From NCBI RefSeq assembly GCF_024397895.1, contig NZ_CP073346.1, positions 2,914,001-2,978,000 of the forward strand: 64,000 nucleotides of DNA. Direction: 5' to 3'. Origin of the DNA: Pseudomonas benzenivorans (GTDB lineage: Bacteria > Pseudomonadota > Gammaproteobacteria > Pseudomonadales > Pseudomonadaceae). The position numbers and the translations under genes are program-made. The notes under the pieces are model-generated. The model did no database searches. It had not been told where the DNA came from and saw only the letters and a list, made by a program, of their open reading frames with translations. Below, in pieces: positions 17,827 to 27,400 of this stretch; position 1 is the first letter of the stretch, and each line of letters starts with the position of its first letter.

Positions 17827-18723
17827 TCAGTTGCTCGACAGTCGGTCGCCGCGCTCGAAGCGCCAGGTGCGGATGATCTCCAGGCGATCGACATCGGCCA
17901 GGTCGCCGGTGAAGGGCGCGAAGGGCGCGGCCAGGCGGACGATGCGCAGGGCGGCCTGGTCCAGTAGGCGCTGGCCGGAGGACTCCAGCACCTGCACTTC
18001 GTAGAGGGTGCCGTCGCGGTTGATCGACACCAGCAGGCGCAGGCTGCCGTAGATCCGCTGGCGACGCGCGTCGTCCGGGTAGTTGAGGTTGCCGATGCGC
18101 TCGACCTTCTTGCGCCATTCGTCCTTGTACCAGGCACCCTTGTCGCGCATGGTCGAGGCGGCGTTGAGGCGGTGGATCTTCGGGCGCTTGGCGTACTGCT
18201 GGATGTCCTGGGCCAGCTCGGCTTCCAGGCTGGCGATCTCCGCCGACAGCTGCGCGCTGTCGAACACCGGCGCCGGCTGGACCTGGGGCGCGGGTTTGCT
18301 CTCTTCGCGTTTGACCGGGGCCTTCTGCGGCTGCGGCGTGCGGGTGGCGATCGCGGCTTTCGGCGCCTCCTGACGGGCCACCGGCGGTTGCGGTGCGGCC
18401 GGCGGCGTCACGCGCTTGACCTGGGTGTCCTGAAACAGCGCCTGCTCGGTGGTCTTGGGCTTGGCCTTGTGCTCCAGGGTGCCGCTGCCCTGCTGGTTGT
18501 CCTGGGCGAGGAAGTCGGCCTCCTTGGGCTTTTCCTCGCTCTTGAAGGTCGACAGGGTGATTTCCAGGGTCTTGCTGATCTGACTCGGCTCGGCCAGGGA
18601 GAAGCCCAGGCCGAGGATCAGCGCGGCATGCAGCGCGGCGGCGAGGAACAGGGTAAACCCCAGGCGGTCCGCCGGGCGGACGCCGGCGGACGGGGGTGCA
18701 GTGGGCTTGGCGGCGGCGGTCAT
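17827..18723 (-). CDS. tonB: TonB-family energy transducer (TonB3-like)
   Basis: A 298-residue protein with a short cytoplasmic N-terminus, one membrane anchor (about residues 24-45, LGFTLFLAAALHAALILGLGF), a Pro/Lys/Glu-rich periplasmic stretch and a C-terminal TonB domain (KVERIGNLNYPDDARRQRIY, GSLRLLVSINRDGTLYEVQV). TonB links proton motive force to outer-membrane transport. The paralogue in this position in P. aeruginosa, TonB3, affects twitching motility and pilus assembly, which fits the neighbouring Pil-Chp genes. It is next to gshB and algH on the same strand. Confidence 0.93.
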   Translation of the reverse strand: MTAAAKPTAPPSAGVRPADRLGFTLFLAAALHAALILGLGFSLAEPSQISKTLEITLSTFKSEEKPKEADFLAQDNQQGSGTLEHKAKPKTTEQALFQDTQVKRVTPPAAPQPPVARQEAPKAAIATRTPQPQKAPVKREESKPAPQVQPAPVFDSAQLSAEIASLEAELAQDIQQYAKRPKIHRLNAASTMRDKGAWYKDEWRKKVERIGNLNYPDDARRQRIYGSLRLLVSINRDGTLYEVQVLESSGQRLLDQAALRIVRLAAPFAPFTGDLADVDRLEIIRTWRFERGDRLSSN

Positions 18724-18779
18724 CGCGATACGGGTCGGTTCAGGTTGCCGCGCAGTCTGCCGAGGGCTCGGGCAAAAGT

Positions 18780-19742
18780 CTATGAAGCACTGCGCGCATT
18801 GAGCTTCTCGGCGATCTTGTCCATCAGGCGCTCGCCGATGCGGGTGTCGAAGGCCGCGTCGATCTCGCGGATGCAGGTGGGGCTGGTCACGTTGATCTCG
18901 GTCAGGTAGTCGCCGATCACGTCCAGGCCGACGAACAGCAGGCCTTTCTCGCGCAGGGTCGGGCCGACACCGGCGGCGATCTCGCGGTCGCGTTCGCTCA
19001 GCGGCCGCGCCTCGCCGCGACCGCCGGCGGCCAGGTTGCCACGGGTCTCGCCGGCGGACGGGATGCGTGCCAGGCAGTAGGGCACGGCTTCGCCGTCGAT
19101 CATCAGGATGCGCTTGTCGCCCTCGCTGATGGCCGGCAGGTAGCGCTGCGCCATGATCTGTTGCTGGCCGTGGGCGGTGAGGGTCTCGAGTATCACCGAG
19201 AGGTTGGGGTCGCCTTCGCGGTGGCGAAAGATCGAAGTTCCGCCCATGCCATCGAGGGGTTTGAGAATGATGTCACGCTGCTCTTTGGCAAACTCGCGCA
19301 GAATGTCGGGTCTGCGGCTGACCAGGGTCGGTGGCGTGTATTGGGGGAACAGGGTGGCGAACAGCTTCTCGTTGCAGTCGCGCAGGCTCTGCGGGCGGTT
19401 GACCACCAGCGCGCCTTCCCGTTCGGCCTGCTCCAGCAGGTGGGTGGAGTAGAGGAACTCGTTGTCGAAGGGTGGATCCTTGCGCATCAGGATCACGTCC
19501 AGCTCGCTCAGCGCCAGGTCCTGCTCATCGCCCAGTTCGAACCAGCGCTGGGGGTCGTTGAACACCTTGAGCGCGCGAGTGCGGGTGCGGGCCTGGCCCT
19601 TGGCCTGGTAGAGGTCGCGCTGCTCCATATAGAAGAGAGACCAGCCGCGTGTTTGCGCGGCCAGCAGCATGGCCAGCGAGCTGTCCTTTTTGAAGGCGAT
19701 TTGCGTGATAGGGTCCATGACTATGCCGAGGCGAACGCTCAT
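18780..19742 (-). CDS. gshB: Glutathione synthetase
   Basis: A 320-residue ATP-grasp ligase joining gamma-glutamylcysteine and glycine. Signatures are the N-terminal MDPI sequence (IVMDPITQIAFKKDSS), RKDPPFDNEFLYSTHLLE, the ATP-grasp glycine loop DGMGGTSIFR and the C-terminal EINVTSPTCIREID. Length matches the family. It is divergent from pilG across a 239-bp region that must hold both promoters. Confidence 0.97.
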   Translation of the reverse strand: MSVRLGIVMDPITQIAFKKDSSLAMLLAAQTRGWSLFYMEQRDLYQAKGQARTRTRALKVFNDPQRWFELGDEQDLALSELDVILMRKDPPFDNEFLYSTHLLEQAEREGALVVNRPQSLRDCNEKLFATLFPQYTPPTLVSRRPDILREFAKEQRDIILKPLDGMGGTSIFRHREGDPNLSVILETLTAHGQQQIMAQRYLPAISEGDKRILMIDGEAVPYCLARIPSAGETRGNLAAGGRGEARPLSERDREIAAGVGPTLREKGLLFVGLDVIGDYLTEINVTSPTCIREIDAAFDTRIGERLMDKIAEKLNARSAS

Positions 19743-19981
19743 GGGGGGTCTCCGTGAAGGGCGGTAGCTGAGAGGCGCGTAGACTTGCGTGTGGCGCCAG
19801 GGTGGCGCCGACTGGACGGGCGGTCAAGGGGAAAACCCCGGCCTTCCGTGGCTTGTGGCTTGCATTGGGAGAGTGTGCTAAAAAGGCCCGACGATCGGGT
19901 TGCGGCCCGTCGGCGGCAGGGCCTCAGGCGCACTGGTTCAACGCGAAAATAACGACTCACCGAGGCGATGGTAGGGCAAAC

Positions 19982-20389
19982 ATGGAACAGCATTCCGAGG
20001 GTTTGAGGGTGATGGTGATCGACGATTCGAAGACGATTCGTCGTACCGCGGAAACCCTGCTGAAGAAGGTGGGTTGCGAGGTGATCACCGCAGTAGACGG
20101 CTTCGATGCCCTGGCAAAGATCGCCGACAGTCATCCGAATATCATTTTTGTCGACATCATGATGCCGCGGCTCGATGGCTATCAGACCTGTGCCCTGATC
20201 AAGAACAACAGTGCGTTCAAGGCCACGCCGGTGATCATGCTGTCCTCCAAGGATGGCCTGTTCGACAAAGCCAAGGGACGTATCGTCGGTTCCGATCAGT
20301 ACCTGACCAAGCCTTTCAGCAAGGAAGAGTTGCTCGGCGCGATCAAGGCCCACGTACCCGACTTCACTCCTGTGGACCAGGCCTCCTGA
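19982..20389 (+). CDS. pilG: PilG, CheY-like response regulator
   Basis: A 135-residue single receiver domain. The acidic pair is in VMVIDDSK, the phospho-acceptor is D58 in IIFVDIMMPRLDG, and the conserved Lys is in YLTKPFS. PilG receives phosphate from ChpA in the Pil-Chp system and promotes pilus extension and cAMP signalling (P. aeruginosa knowledge). ATG 19982 gives the usual length; the frame is open further upstream to 19802, but lacks similarity there. First gene of the plus-strand cluster pilGHIJK-chpABC. Confidence 0.97.
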   Translation: MEQHSEGLRVMVIDDSKTIRRTAETLLKKVGCEVITAVDGFDALAKIADSHPNIIFVDIMMPRLDGYQTCALIKNNSAFKATPVIMLSSKDGLFDKAKGRIVGSDQYLTKPFSKEELLGAIKAHVPDFTPVDQAS

Positions 20390-20437
20390 CGTCCAGTCGC
20401 AAAGTCCTAGACGCCTATTCATGTATTGGGAAACACC

Positions 20438-20803
20438 ATGGCTCGAATTCTGATTGTTGATGACTCGCCGACCGAGATGTACAAGCTGACCACCATGCTG
20501 GAGAAGCACGGGCATCAGGTGCTCAAGGCGGAAAATGGCGCCGATGGCGTCGCCCTGGCGCGCCAGGAGAAGCCGGATGCGGTGCTGATGGATATCGTCA
20601 TGCCGGGCCTCAATGGCTTCCAGGCGACTCGCCAGCTGACCAAGGACGCCGATACCAGTCACATTCCGGTGATCATCGTCACCACCAAGGATCAGGAGAC
20701 CGACAAGGTCTGGGGCAAGCGCCAGGGCGCCAAGGACTACCTGACCAAGCCGATCGATGAAGACACCTTGCTCAAAACCATTAATGCCGTATTGGCCGGC
20801 TGA
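20438..20803 (+). CDS. pilH: PilH, CheY-like response regulator
   Basis: A 121-residue receiver domain with the acidic pair in ILIVDDSPTEM, phospho-acceptor D52 in AVLMDIVMPGLNG and the Lys of YLTKPID. PilH is the second response regulator of Pil-Chp; it antagonises or balances PilG and favours retraction. ATG 20438 (MARILIV) chosen over the upstream in-frame ATG at 20426, since the family begins with this hydrophobic strand. It lies 48 bp after pilG. Confidence 0.97.
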   Translation: MARILIVDDSPTEMYKLTTMLEKHGHQVLKAENGADGVALARQEKPDAVLMDIVMPGLNGFQATRQLTKDADTSHIPVIIVTTKDQETDKVWGKRQGAKDYLTKPIDEDTLLKTINAVLAG

Positions 20804-20848
20804 TGCCGGGCCAGTCCGCAATTAGATAAGAAGAAGGCCAAGGTTGGC

Positions 20849-21385
20849 ATGTCGGACGCGCAGACACCGTTTCAACTCCTACTCGAAATCGACCAGCGTT
20901 GTCGGCAGCTGGCGGCTGGCCTGCCGTTGCAGCAGACTGCCGTGCAGACCTGGAGCGGTATCGGCTTTCGCATGGGCGAGCGGTTCTTCGTGGCGCCCAT
21001 GGGCGAGGTCGGTGAGGTTTTGCACGAGCCGCGCTACACCCTGCTGCCCGGGGTCAAGAGCTGGGTAAAGGGAGTTGCCAACGTGCGCGGCCGACTGCTT
21101 CCGGTGATGGACCTGTGCGGTTTCTTCGGCAACGAGCTGTCGCCGCTGCGCAAACAGCGGCGGGTGTTGGTGGTCGATCATCAAGACGTGTTCGCCGGCC
21201 TGACGGTCGATGAAGTGTTCGGCATGCAGCATTTTCCGGTGGATGCCTTCTCCGAGCAGCTGCCGCCGCTCGAGGCGTCCATCAAACCCTTTATTCACGG
21301 TGTTTTTCAACGCGAGCAACCCTGGTTGGTGTTTAGCCCTCATGCGCTGGCCCAGCATCAGGGGTTTCTCGACGTGGCGTATTAA
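20849..21385 (+). CDS. pilI: PilI, CheW-like adaptor
   Basis: A 178-residue CheW-domain protein linking the receptor PilJ to kinase ChpA. The CheW core starts at about residue 35 (GIGFRMGERFFVAPMGEVGEVL) with the conserved GVANVRGRLLPVMDLCGFFG segment. The N-terminal 30 residues (LLLEIDQRCRQLAAGLPLQ) are typical of PilI. It lies 45 bp after pilH in the same operon. Confidence 0.95.
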   Translation: MSDAQTPFQLLLEIDQRCRQLAAGLPLQQTAVQTWSGIGFRMGERFFVAPMGEVGEVLHEPRYTLLPGVKSWVKGVANVRGRLLPVMDLCGFFGNELSPLRKQRRVLVVDHQDVFAGLTVDEVFGMQHFPVDAFSEQLPPLEASIKPFIHGVFQREQPWLVFSPHALAQHQGFLDVAY

Positions 21386-21469
21386 CAGCTTTTCGGTGGG
21401 GTCGGCGTTGCCGGCCTTTTGGCGTTACATGGGAACCGTAGTGCGGTCGGTCCAGGCGGGGGCCAGATA

Positions 21470-23518
21470 ATGAAAAAACTCAACACAGGCAACTTATTCG
21501 CGGGTACGCGCAGCAGCACGCTGATCGCCGGACTGTTCATCGTCCTGATCGTCTCCATCGTGCTGTTGTTCGCGAACTTCGCCTACCTCAACACCCAGTC
21601 CAACTACGATACGGAATACATCAGCCACTCCGGTGAGCTGCGCGTATTGTCCCAGCGTATCGCCAAGAACGCCTCCGAAGCGGCGGCGGGTACCGCCGAG
21701 GCGTTCGGCCTGTTGCGCGAGGCGCGCAACGACTTCCAGACCCGCTGGGGGTATCTGACCGACGGCAACAGCGCCAGCGGCGTGCCCGCGGCGCCGAGCG
21801 CCGTGCAGGCGCAGATGGCGGCCGTGCAGCAGGACTGGGACAGCCTGCGGCAGAACACCGACGCCATTCTGGCCAGCGAGCAGACGGTACTTTCCCTGCA
21901 TGAGGTAGCCGCCACCCTGGCCGAGACCATTCCGCAGCTGCAGGTCGAGTACGAGGAAGTGGTCGACATCCTGCTGGAGAGCGATGCGCCGGCAGCCCAG
22001 GTGTCGGTAGCCCAGCGCCAGTCGCTGCTGGCCGAACGTATTCTCGGCTCGGTGAACAAGGTGCTGGCCGGTGACGAGGACTCGGTGCAGGCTGCCGACA
22101 TGTTCGGCCGTGACGCCAGTCTGTTCGGCCGTGTCCTGAGTGCGATGCTCGAAGGCAACGCGGCGATGGAAATCTCCAAGGTGACCGACGAAGAGGCCCT
22201 CGAGCGTCTGGCGGAGATTTCCGAGCTGTTCGAGTTTGTTTCCGGCTCGGTGGACGAGATTCTCGAGACTTCGCCTGAGCTGTTTCAGGTGCGTGAGTCG
22301 GCCAACACCATCTTCAGCGTGTCGCAGACCCTGCTGGACAAGGCCTCCGAACTGGCCGCCGGCTTCGAGCAACTGGCCAACGGCCGGGCCCTGAACACCC
22401 TCGCCGGATATGTGCTGGGCGGGTTGGCCTTGGCTTCGATCATCCTCATTGGCCTGGTCATGGTGCGCGAAACCAACCGCCAGCTGCACGAGACCGCGGA
22501 AAAGAACGAACGCAACCAGACCGCGATTTTGCGTCTGCTCGATGAGATCGCCGACCTCGCCGACGGTGACCTGACCGTGGCCGCAACCGTAACCGAAGAC
22601 TTCACCGGCGCCATCGCCGACTCGATCAACTACTCCATCGACCAGCTGCGCGACCTGGTAGCGACCATCAACCTGACCGCCGTACAGGTTGCCGGCGCCG
22701 CCCAGGAAACCCAGGCCACGGCGATGCACCTGGCCGAGGCCTCGGAGCATCAGGCCCAGGAGATTGCCGGTGCGTCCGCGGCGATCAACGAAATGGCGGT
22801 GTCAATCGACCAGGTATCGGCCAACGCCTCGGAGTCCTCCGCGGTAGCGGAGCGCTCCGTAGCCATCGCCAACAAGGGCAACGAAGTCGTACACAACACC
22901 ATCACCGGCATGGATAACATCCGTGAGCAGATCCAGGACACCTCGAAGCGGATCAAGCGCCTCGGCGAATCGTCCCAGGAGATCGGTGACATCGTCAGCC
23001 TGATTAACGACATTGCCGACCAGACCAACATCCTCGCCCTGAACGCCGCGATCCAGGCCTCCATGGCCGGTGACGCGGGCCGTGGCTTCGCCGTGGTAGC
23101 GGACGAAGTACAGCGTCTGGCGGAACGGTCCTCGGCGGCGACCAAGCAGATCGAGGCGCTGGTCAAGACCATTCAGACCGACACCAACGAGGCGGTGATC
23201 TCGATGGAACAGACCACCTCCGAGGTGGTGCGTGGGGCCCGTCTGGCGCAGGACGCCGGGGTGGCCCTGGAGGAGATCGAAAAGGTATCCAAGACCCTCG
23301 CGGCCTTGATCCAGAACATCTCCAACGCGGCGCGCCAGCAGGCCTCTTCGGCCGGTCACATCTCCAACACCATGAACGTGATCCAGGAGATCACCTCGCA
23401 GACCTCATCGGGCACCACGGCCACGGCGAAGAGCATCGGCACCCTGGCCAAGATGGCCAGTGAGATGCGCAAGTCGGTGTCCGGCTTTACCCTGCCGGAA
23501 GCCGGGGAGCAGGCATAA
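21470..23518 (+). CDS. pilJ: PilJ, type IV pilus chemoreceptor
   Basis: A 682-residue methyl-accepting chemotaxis protein. TM1 is about residues 17-38, a mostly helical periplasmic PilJ region follows, TM2 is about 310-334, then HAMP and a signalling domain whose hairpin tip reads [33 protein letters not shown]. In P. aeruginosa PilJ senses surface contact through pilin. I chose ATG 21470 ([10 protein letters not shown]), which gives the standard length; the upstream ATG at 21419 lacks similarity. Substrate for PilK and ChpB. Confidence 0.97.
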   Translation: MKKLNTGNLFAGTRSSTLIAGLFIVLIVSIVLLFANFAYLNTQSNYDTEYISHSGELRVLSQRIAKNASEAAAGTAEAFGLLREARNDFQTRWGYLTDGNSASGVPAAPSAVQAQMAAVQQDWDSLRQNTDAILASEQTVLSLHEVAATLAETIPQLQVEYEEVVDILLESDAPAAQVSVAQRQSLLAERILGSVNKVLAGDEDSVQAADMFGRDASLFGRVLSAMLEGNAAMEISKVTDEEALERLAEISELFEFVSGSVDEILETSPELFQVRESANTIFSVSQTLLDKASELAAGFEQLANGRALNTLAGYVLGGLALASIILIGLVMVRETNRQLHETAEKNERNQTAILRLLDEIADLADGDLTVAATVTEDFTGAIADSINYSIDQLRDLVATINLTAVQVAGAAQETQATAMHLAEASEHQAQEIAGASAAINEMAVSIDQVSANASESSAVAERSVAIANKGNEVVHNTITGMDNIREQIQDTSKRIKRLGESSQEIGDIVSLINDIADQTNILALNAAIQASMAGDAGRGFAVVADEVQRLAERSSAATKQIEALVKTIQTDTNEAVISMEQTTSEVVRGARLAQDAGVALEEIEKVSKTLAALIQNISNAARQQASSAGHISNTMNVIQEITSQTSSGTTATAKSIGTLAKMASEMRKSVSGFTLPEAGEQA

Positions 23519-23586
23519 GCGAATGCGCGGCGGCGACCGGAGGCGGTCGCCGTACCCGGCCGATGGCCATGAGCGAGGGGCACGAC

Positions 23587-24444
23587 ATGCAGTCAGGCGT
23601 CTGGGCCTTGCAACCCGTGGTGGACATGTCCGCCGCGGAGTTTCGTGATTGGCAGACCCTGCTGGAAGAGCGTACCGGCGTGGTGATCAGCGAACAGCGT
23701 CGGGCATTTCTGCAGACCAACCTGAGTGCGCGGATGCGTGAGTTGGGCGTGCCGGACTACGCCAGCTACTACCGCCAGGTCACGGATGGACCACGCGGCG
23801 CGGTGGAGTGGTCGACCCTGCTGGATCGTCTGACCGTGCAGGAAACCCGCTTCTTCCGTCATCCCGCGTCATTCGAGGTGCTCGAGCGGCATCTGGCCGC
23901 GCGGTTGCAACAAGGCCTCGCACGTCCCTGGGAACTCTGGAGCGTGGGCTGCTCCAGCGGCGAGGAACCCTATTCGTTGGCCATCAGCGCCGCCCAGGTT
24001 CTGCGCGACAGCGAATGGCCCGAGCACTTCGGCGTGACCGGTACGGACATCAGCCTGAACGCCCTGAGCAAGGCGCGGGAGGCCGTGTACGGGCCACGCC
24101 GGCTCGAACAGATGGCAGAAGACCTGCGTCAGCGCTATTTCGCGACCCAGGCCGATGGCCGCTTCAAGGTAATACCGGGTCTGGCGGCGCGCGTCTGCTG
24201 CGCCAGGCTCAATGTGCTGGAACTGGCGAAGGCGCCAATGTCCGGTATGGACGTCATTTTTTGTCAGAACTTGCTGATCTATTTTCGCCGCTGGCGTCGC
24301 CGTGAAATCCTCAATCGCCTGGCTGAGCGCCTGGCACCAGGAGGGCTGCTGGTGGTGGGGGTGGGTGAAGTGGTCGGTTGGCAGCATCCGGAGCTGATAC
24401 CGGTGGCCGACGAGCGAGTACTGGCGTTTACCCGCAAGGGATAG
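23587..24444 (+). CDS. pilK: PilK, CheR-type receptor methyltransferase
   Basis: A CheR-family SAM-dependent glutamate O-methyltransferase that modifies PilJ. Signatures are the RLTVQETRFFRHP motif, the SAM site WSVGCSSGEEPYSLAI, GTDISLNALSKAREAVYG, and DVIFCQNLLIYF. ATG 23587 has a GAGGGG six bases upstream; ATGs at 23563 and 23569 are in frame but lack a well-spaced site, so the start is uncertain by up to 8 residues. It is 68 bp after pilJ and just before chpA. Confidence 0.93.
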   Translation: MQSGVWALQPVVDMSAAEFRDWQTLLEERTGVVISEQRRAFLQTNLSARMRELGVPDYASYYRQVTDGPRGAVEWSTLLDRLTVQETRFFRHPASFEVLERHLAARLQQGLARPWELWSVGCSSGEEPYSLAISAAQVLRDSEWPEHFGVTGTDISLNALSKAREAVYGPRRLEQMAEDLRQRYFATQADGRFKVIPGLAARVCCARLNVLELAKAPMSGMDVIFCQNLLIYFRRWRRREILNRLAERLAPGGLLVVGVGEVVGWQHPELIPVADERVLAFTRKG

Positions 24445-24465
24445 AGCTTTATGAGTGGAGTGACT

Positions 24466-27400
24466 ATGGGTGATCGGCACGACTATGTCGCCCTGGAGTG
24501 GGTCAAGGGCGAAATCGCGGAAACGCTGAAGCAGGCCCGTCAGGCCCTGGAGGCGTTCGTCGAGAATCCCCAGGACTCGACGCGCATGCGTTTCTGCCTG
24601 ACCTATGTGCACCAGGTGCATGGCACCCTGCAGATGGTCGAATTCTACGGTGCGGCCCTGCTCGCCGAGGAAATGGAGCACCTGGCCCAGGCCCTGATGG
24701 AGGGCCGCGTGGCCAACCAGGGGGAGGCGCTGGAGGTGCTGATGCAGGCGATCCTGCAGCTGCCGGTGTACCTCGACCGGATCCAGACCGCCCGCCGCGA
24801 CCTGCCGATGGTCGTGCTGCCACTGCTCAACGACCTGCGCGCCGCGCGCGGCGAGAAACTGCTCTCGGAAACCAGCCTGTTTTCCCCGGACATGTCCGCG
24901 CGGGCGCCGATCCTGTCGGTCGAGTCCCTGGCCCGCTTGCGCACCGCCGAATTGCCGGTGCTGCTGCGCAAGTTGCGGCAGATGTTGCAGATGGCCCTGG
25001 TCGGGGTGATCCGCAACCAGGACATGGGCACCAACCTGGGCTACATGGCACGGGTCTTCGCCCGCCTGGAAACCCTGTGCAAGGACGCCCCGCTCGGTCC
25101 GCTTTGGCAGATCGCCTCGGGCCTGGTCGAAGGCCTGGCCAACGGCGGGGTGGTCAACGGCACCTCGGTACGCACCCTGCTGCGCCAGGTGGACAAGGAA
25201 CTCAAGCGCCTGCTGGAACAGGGCGCCGAGGGCATCAACCAGCCGGCCTCCGATGAGCTGACCAAGAACCTGTTGTTCTACATCGCCAAGGCGCCGGCGC
25301 AGTCGCCGCGTATCAGCCGCCTCAAGGAGCAGTACCGTCTCGACGACGCGCTGCCCAACAGCGAGGTGGTGGACGAGGAACGGGCCCGCCTGGCCGGGCC
25401 GGATCGCGACGCCATGCGTTCGGTGGTCGCAGCCCTGTGCGAGGAGTTGGTGCGGGTCAAGGACAGCCTCGATCTGTTCGTGCGCGGCGATCGCCGCCAG
25501 GTCGCCGAGCTCGACGCCCTGCTGGCCCCGCTCAAGCAGATCGCCGATACCCTGGCGGTGTTGGGCTTTGCCCAGCCGCGCAAGGTCATAGTCGACCAGA
25601 TCGACGTGGTCCACGGTCTGTCCCTGGGCCAGCGTGCGCCCGACGACGCGGTGTTGATGGATGTCGCCGGAGCCTTGCTGTACGTCGAGGCGACGCTGGC
25701 CGGCATGGTCGGTCCGGTGGAAGAGTCCGGCCGCGAGGAGAGCCATCTGCCGACCACCGACGTGGCGCAGATCCATCAGCTGGTGATCAAGGAAGCGCGC
25801 AACGGCCTGGAGCAGGCGAAGGACGCGATCATCGAGTTCATCGCCTCGCAATGGAACCACGAACACCTGGCCCGAGTGCCCGAGCTGCTCACCCAGGTGC
25901 GCGGCGGCCTCGGCATGATCCCGCTGACCCGTGCGGCGGAGCTGCTGAAGGCGTGCAATCGCTACATCCAGGAGCAGCTGCTGGCGCGCAAGGCCGTGCC
26001 CAACTGGCAGCATCTGGACACCCTGGCCGACGCGATTACCAGCGTCGAGTACTACCTGGAACGCCTGGCCGAAGACCACGCCACCCAGGGCGACCTGATT
26101 CTCGATGTGGCCGAAGAAAGCCTCGAGAGCCTCGGCTACCCGCTGAAGGAGAAACCCTCGATTCTCGACCGCGTCGAGCCGCCAGAGGCGCCAACCGCCC
26201 CCTTGGCCGATCCGCTGGATGAAATCGAAGTGCTCGCCGAAGAACCGGCTCCGACCTTAGATCTCGACCTCGCGGAGCCCGCGCCCGATGGCGCGACTGC
26301 TGCACTCGAGTCGGCCGACGACGAGTTGAGTGCGGAGTTTGCCGAGCTTGATGTCCAGACCGACCTGGGCGAGTCGCCGCTGGACGAGGCGGGCCCGGTC
26401 GTCGAGCCGGTCGAGGCAGAACCGGCAGATTTCCTCGACTCAGCGCTCGAGGGCTGGGCAGATGGCGAATCGGCTGCGGACAGCGAGACCACAGCCGACG
26501 ACGCGACCTTGCAGCTGGAAGAGCTGAGCCTCGACGAACCGGCCAGTCCTTTGCAGTGGGATGAAGCCGAACTGGCCGCCCTGGATATTCCTGAGGTCGA
26601 GCTGCCTGGCGCGGCACTGCCGGCCGAGGGCGCCGACGAGCAGCAGGCGGCTGAGGACAAGCCGTTGTCGCTGGCCGATGTCATGGCCGCGCCGCAGCAG
26701 GCGATCAATCCGCCGGCCAGCGACGTGCCGCCAAGCCTGCTGCCGCCACCGGCGGACGAGGAGCCGATCGACGAGGAGCTGGCGGAGGTCTTTATCGAAG
26801 AGGCCGGCGAAGTGCTCGAGACCATCGGCCAGTACCTGCCGCAGTGGTGCGCCGATACGGGCAACAAGGACGCGTTGATCGAGGTGCGCCGCGCCTTCCA
26901 CACCCTAAAGGGCAGCGGCCGCATGGTCCGCGCCCTGGTCATCGGCGAGCTGGGCTGGTCGATCGAGAACCTGCTCAATCGTGTGCTCGACCGCAGCATT
27001 CAGCCCGATGCGGATGTCCAGCGGGTGGTTGGCGATGTGGTGGCCCTGATGCCGGAGCTGGTCGAGGAGTTCGCCGCCAAGGCCCAGCGCCAGCGTGACG
27101 ATGTCGACCTGCTCGCCGCCAGCGCCCACGCCTTGGCGAAGGGCGAAAGCCTCCCAAAGTCTGACGCCCCGGTTGCACAGGTAGCCGCGCCAGAGGGCGA
27201 AAGCGAGGCTGCCGCCGCGGTAGACGAGCACCACGAAGCGCTCGATCCGCAGCTGTTGGATATCTTCCGCAACGAAGCGGAAACCCACCTGGATACCCTG
27301 GTCAGCTTCCTCGGCGATTGCGCCCAGGAGCTGCCGCAGCCGGTCACCGACGACCTGCAGCGTGCCCTGCACACCCTCAAGGGCAGTGCCTACATGGCGG

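Noticed and set aside
23869..26079. 736-residue antisense frame over pilK and chpA
   Set aside because: Composition (His/Gln/Leu/Gly) is that of an antisense shadow of a GC-rich gene; no start signal or domain.
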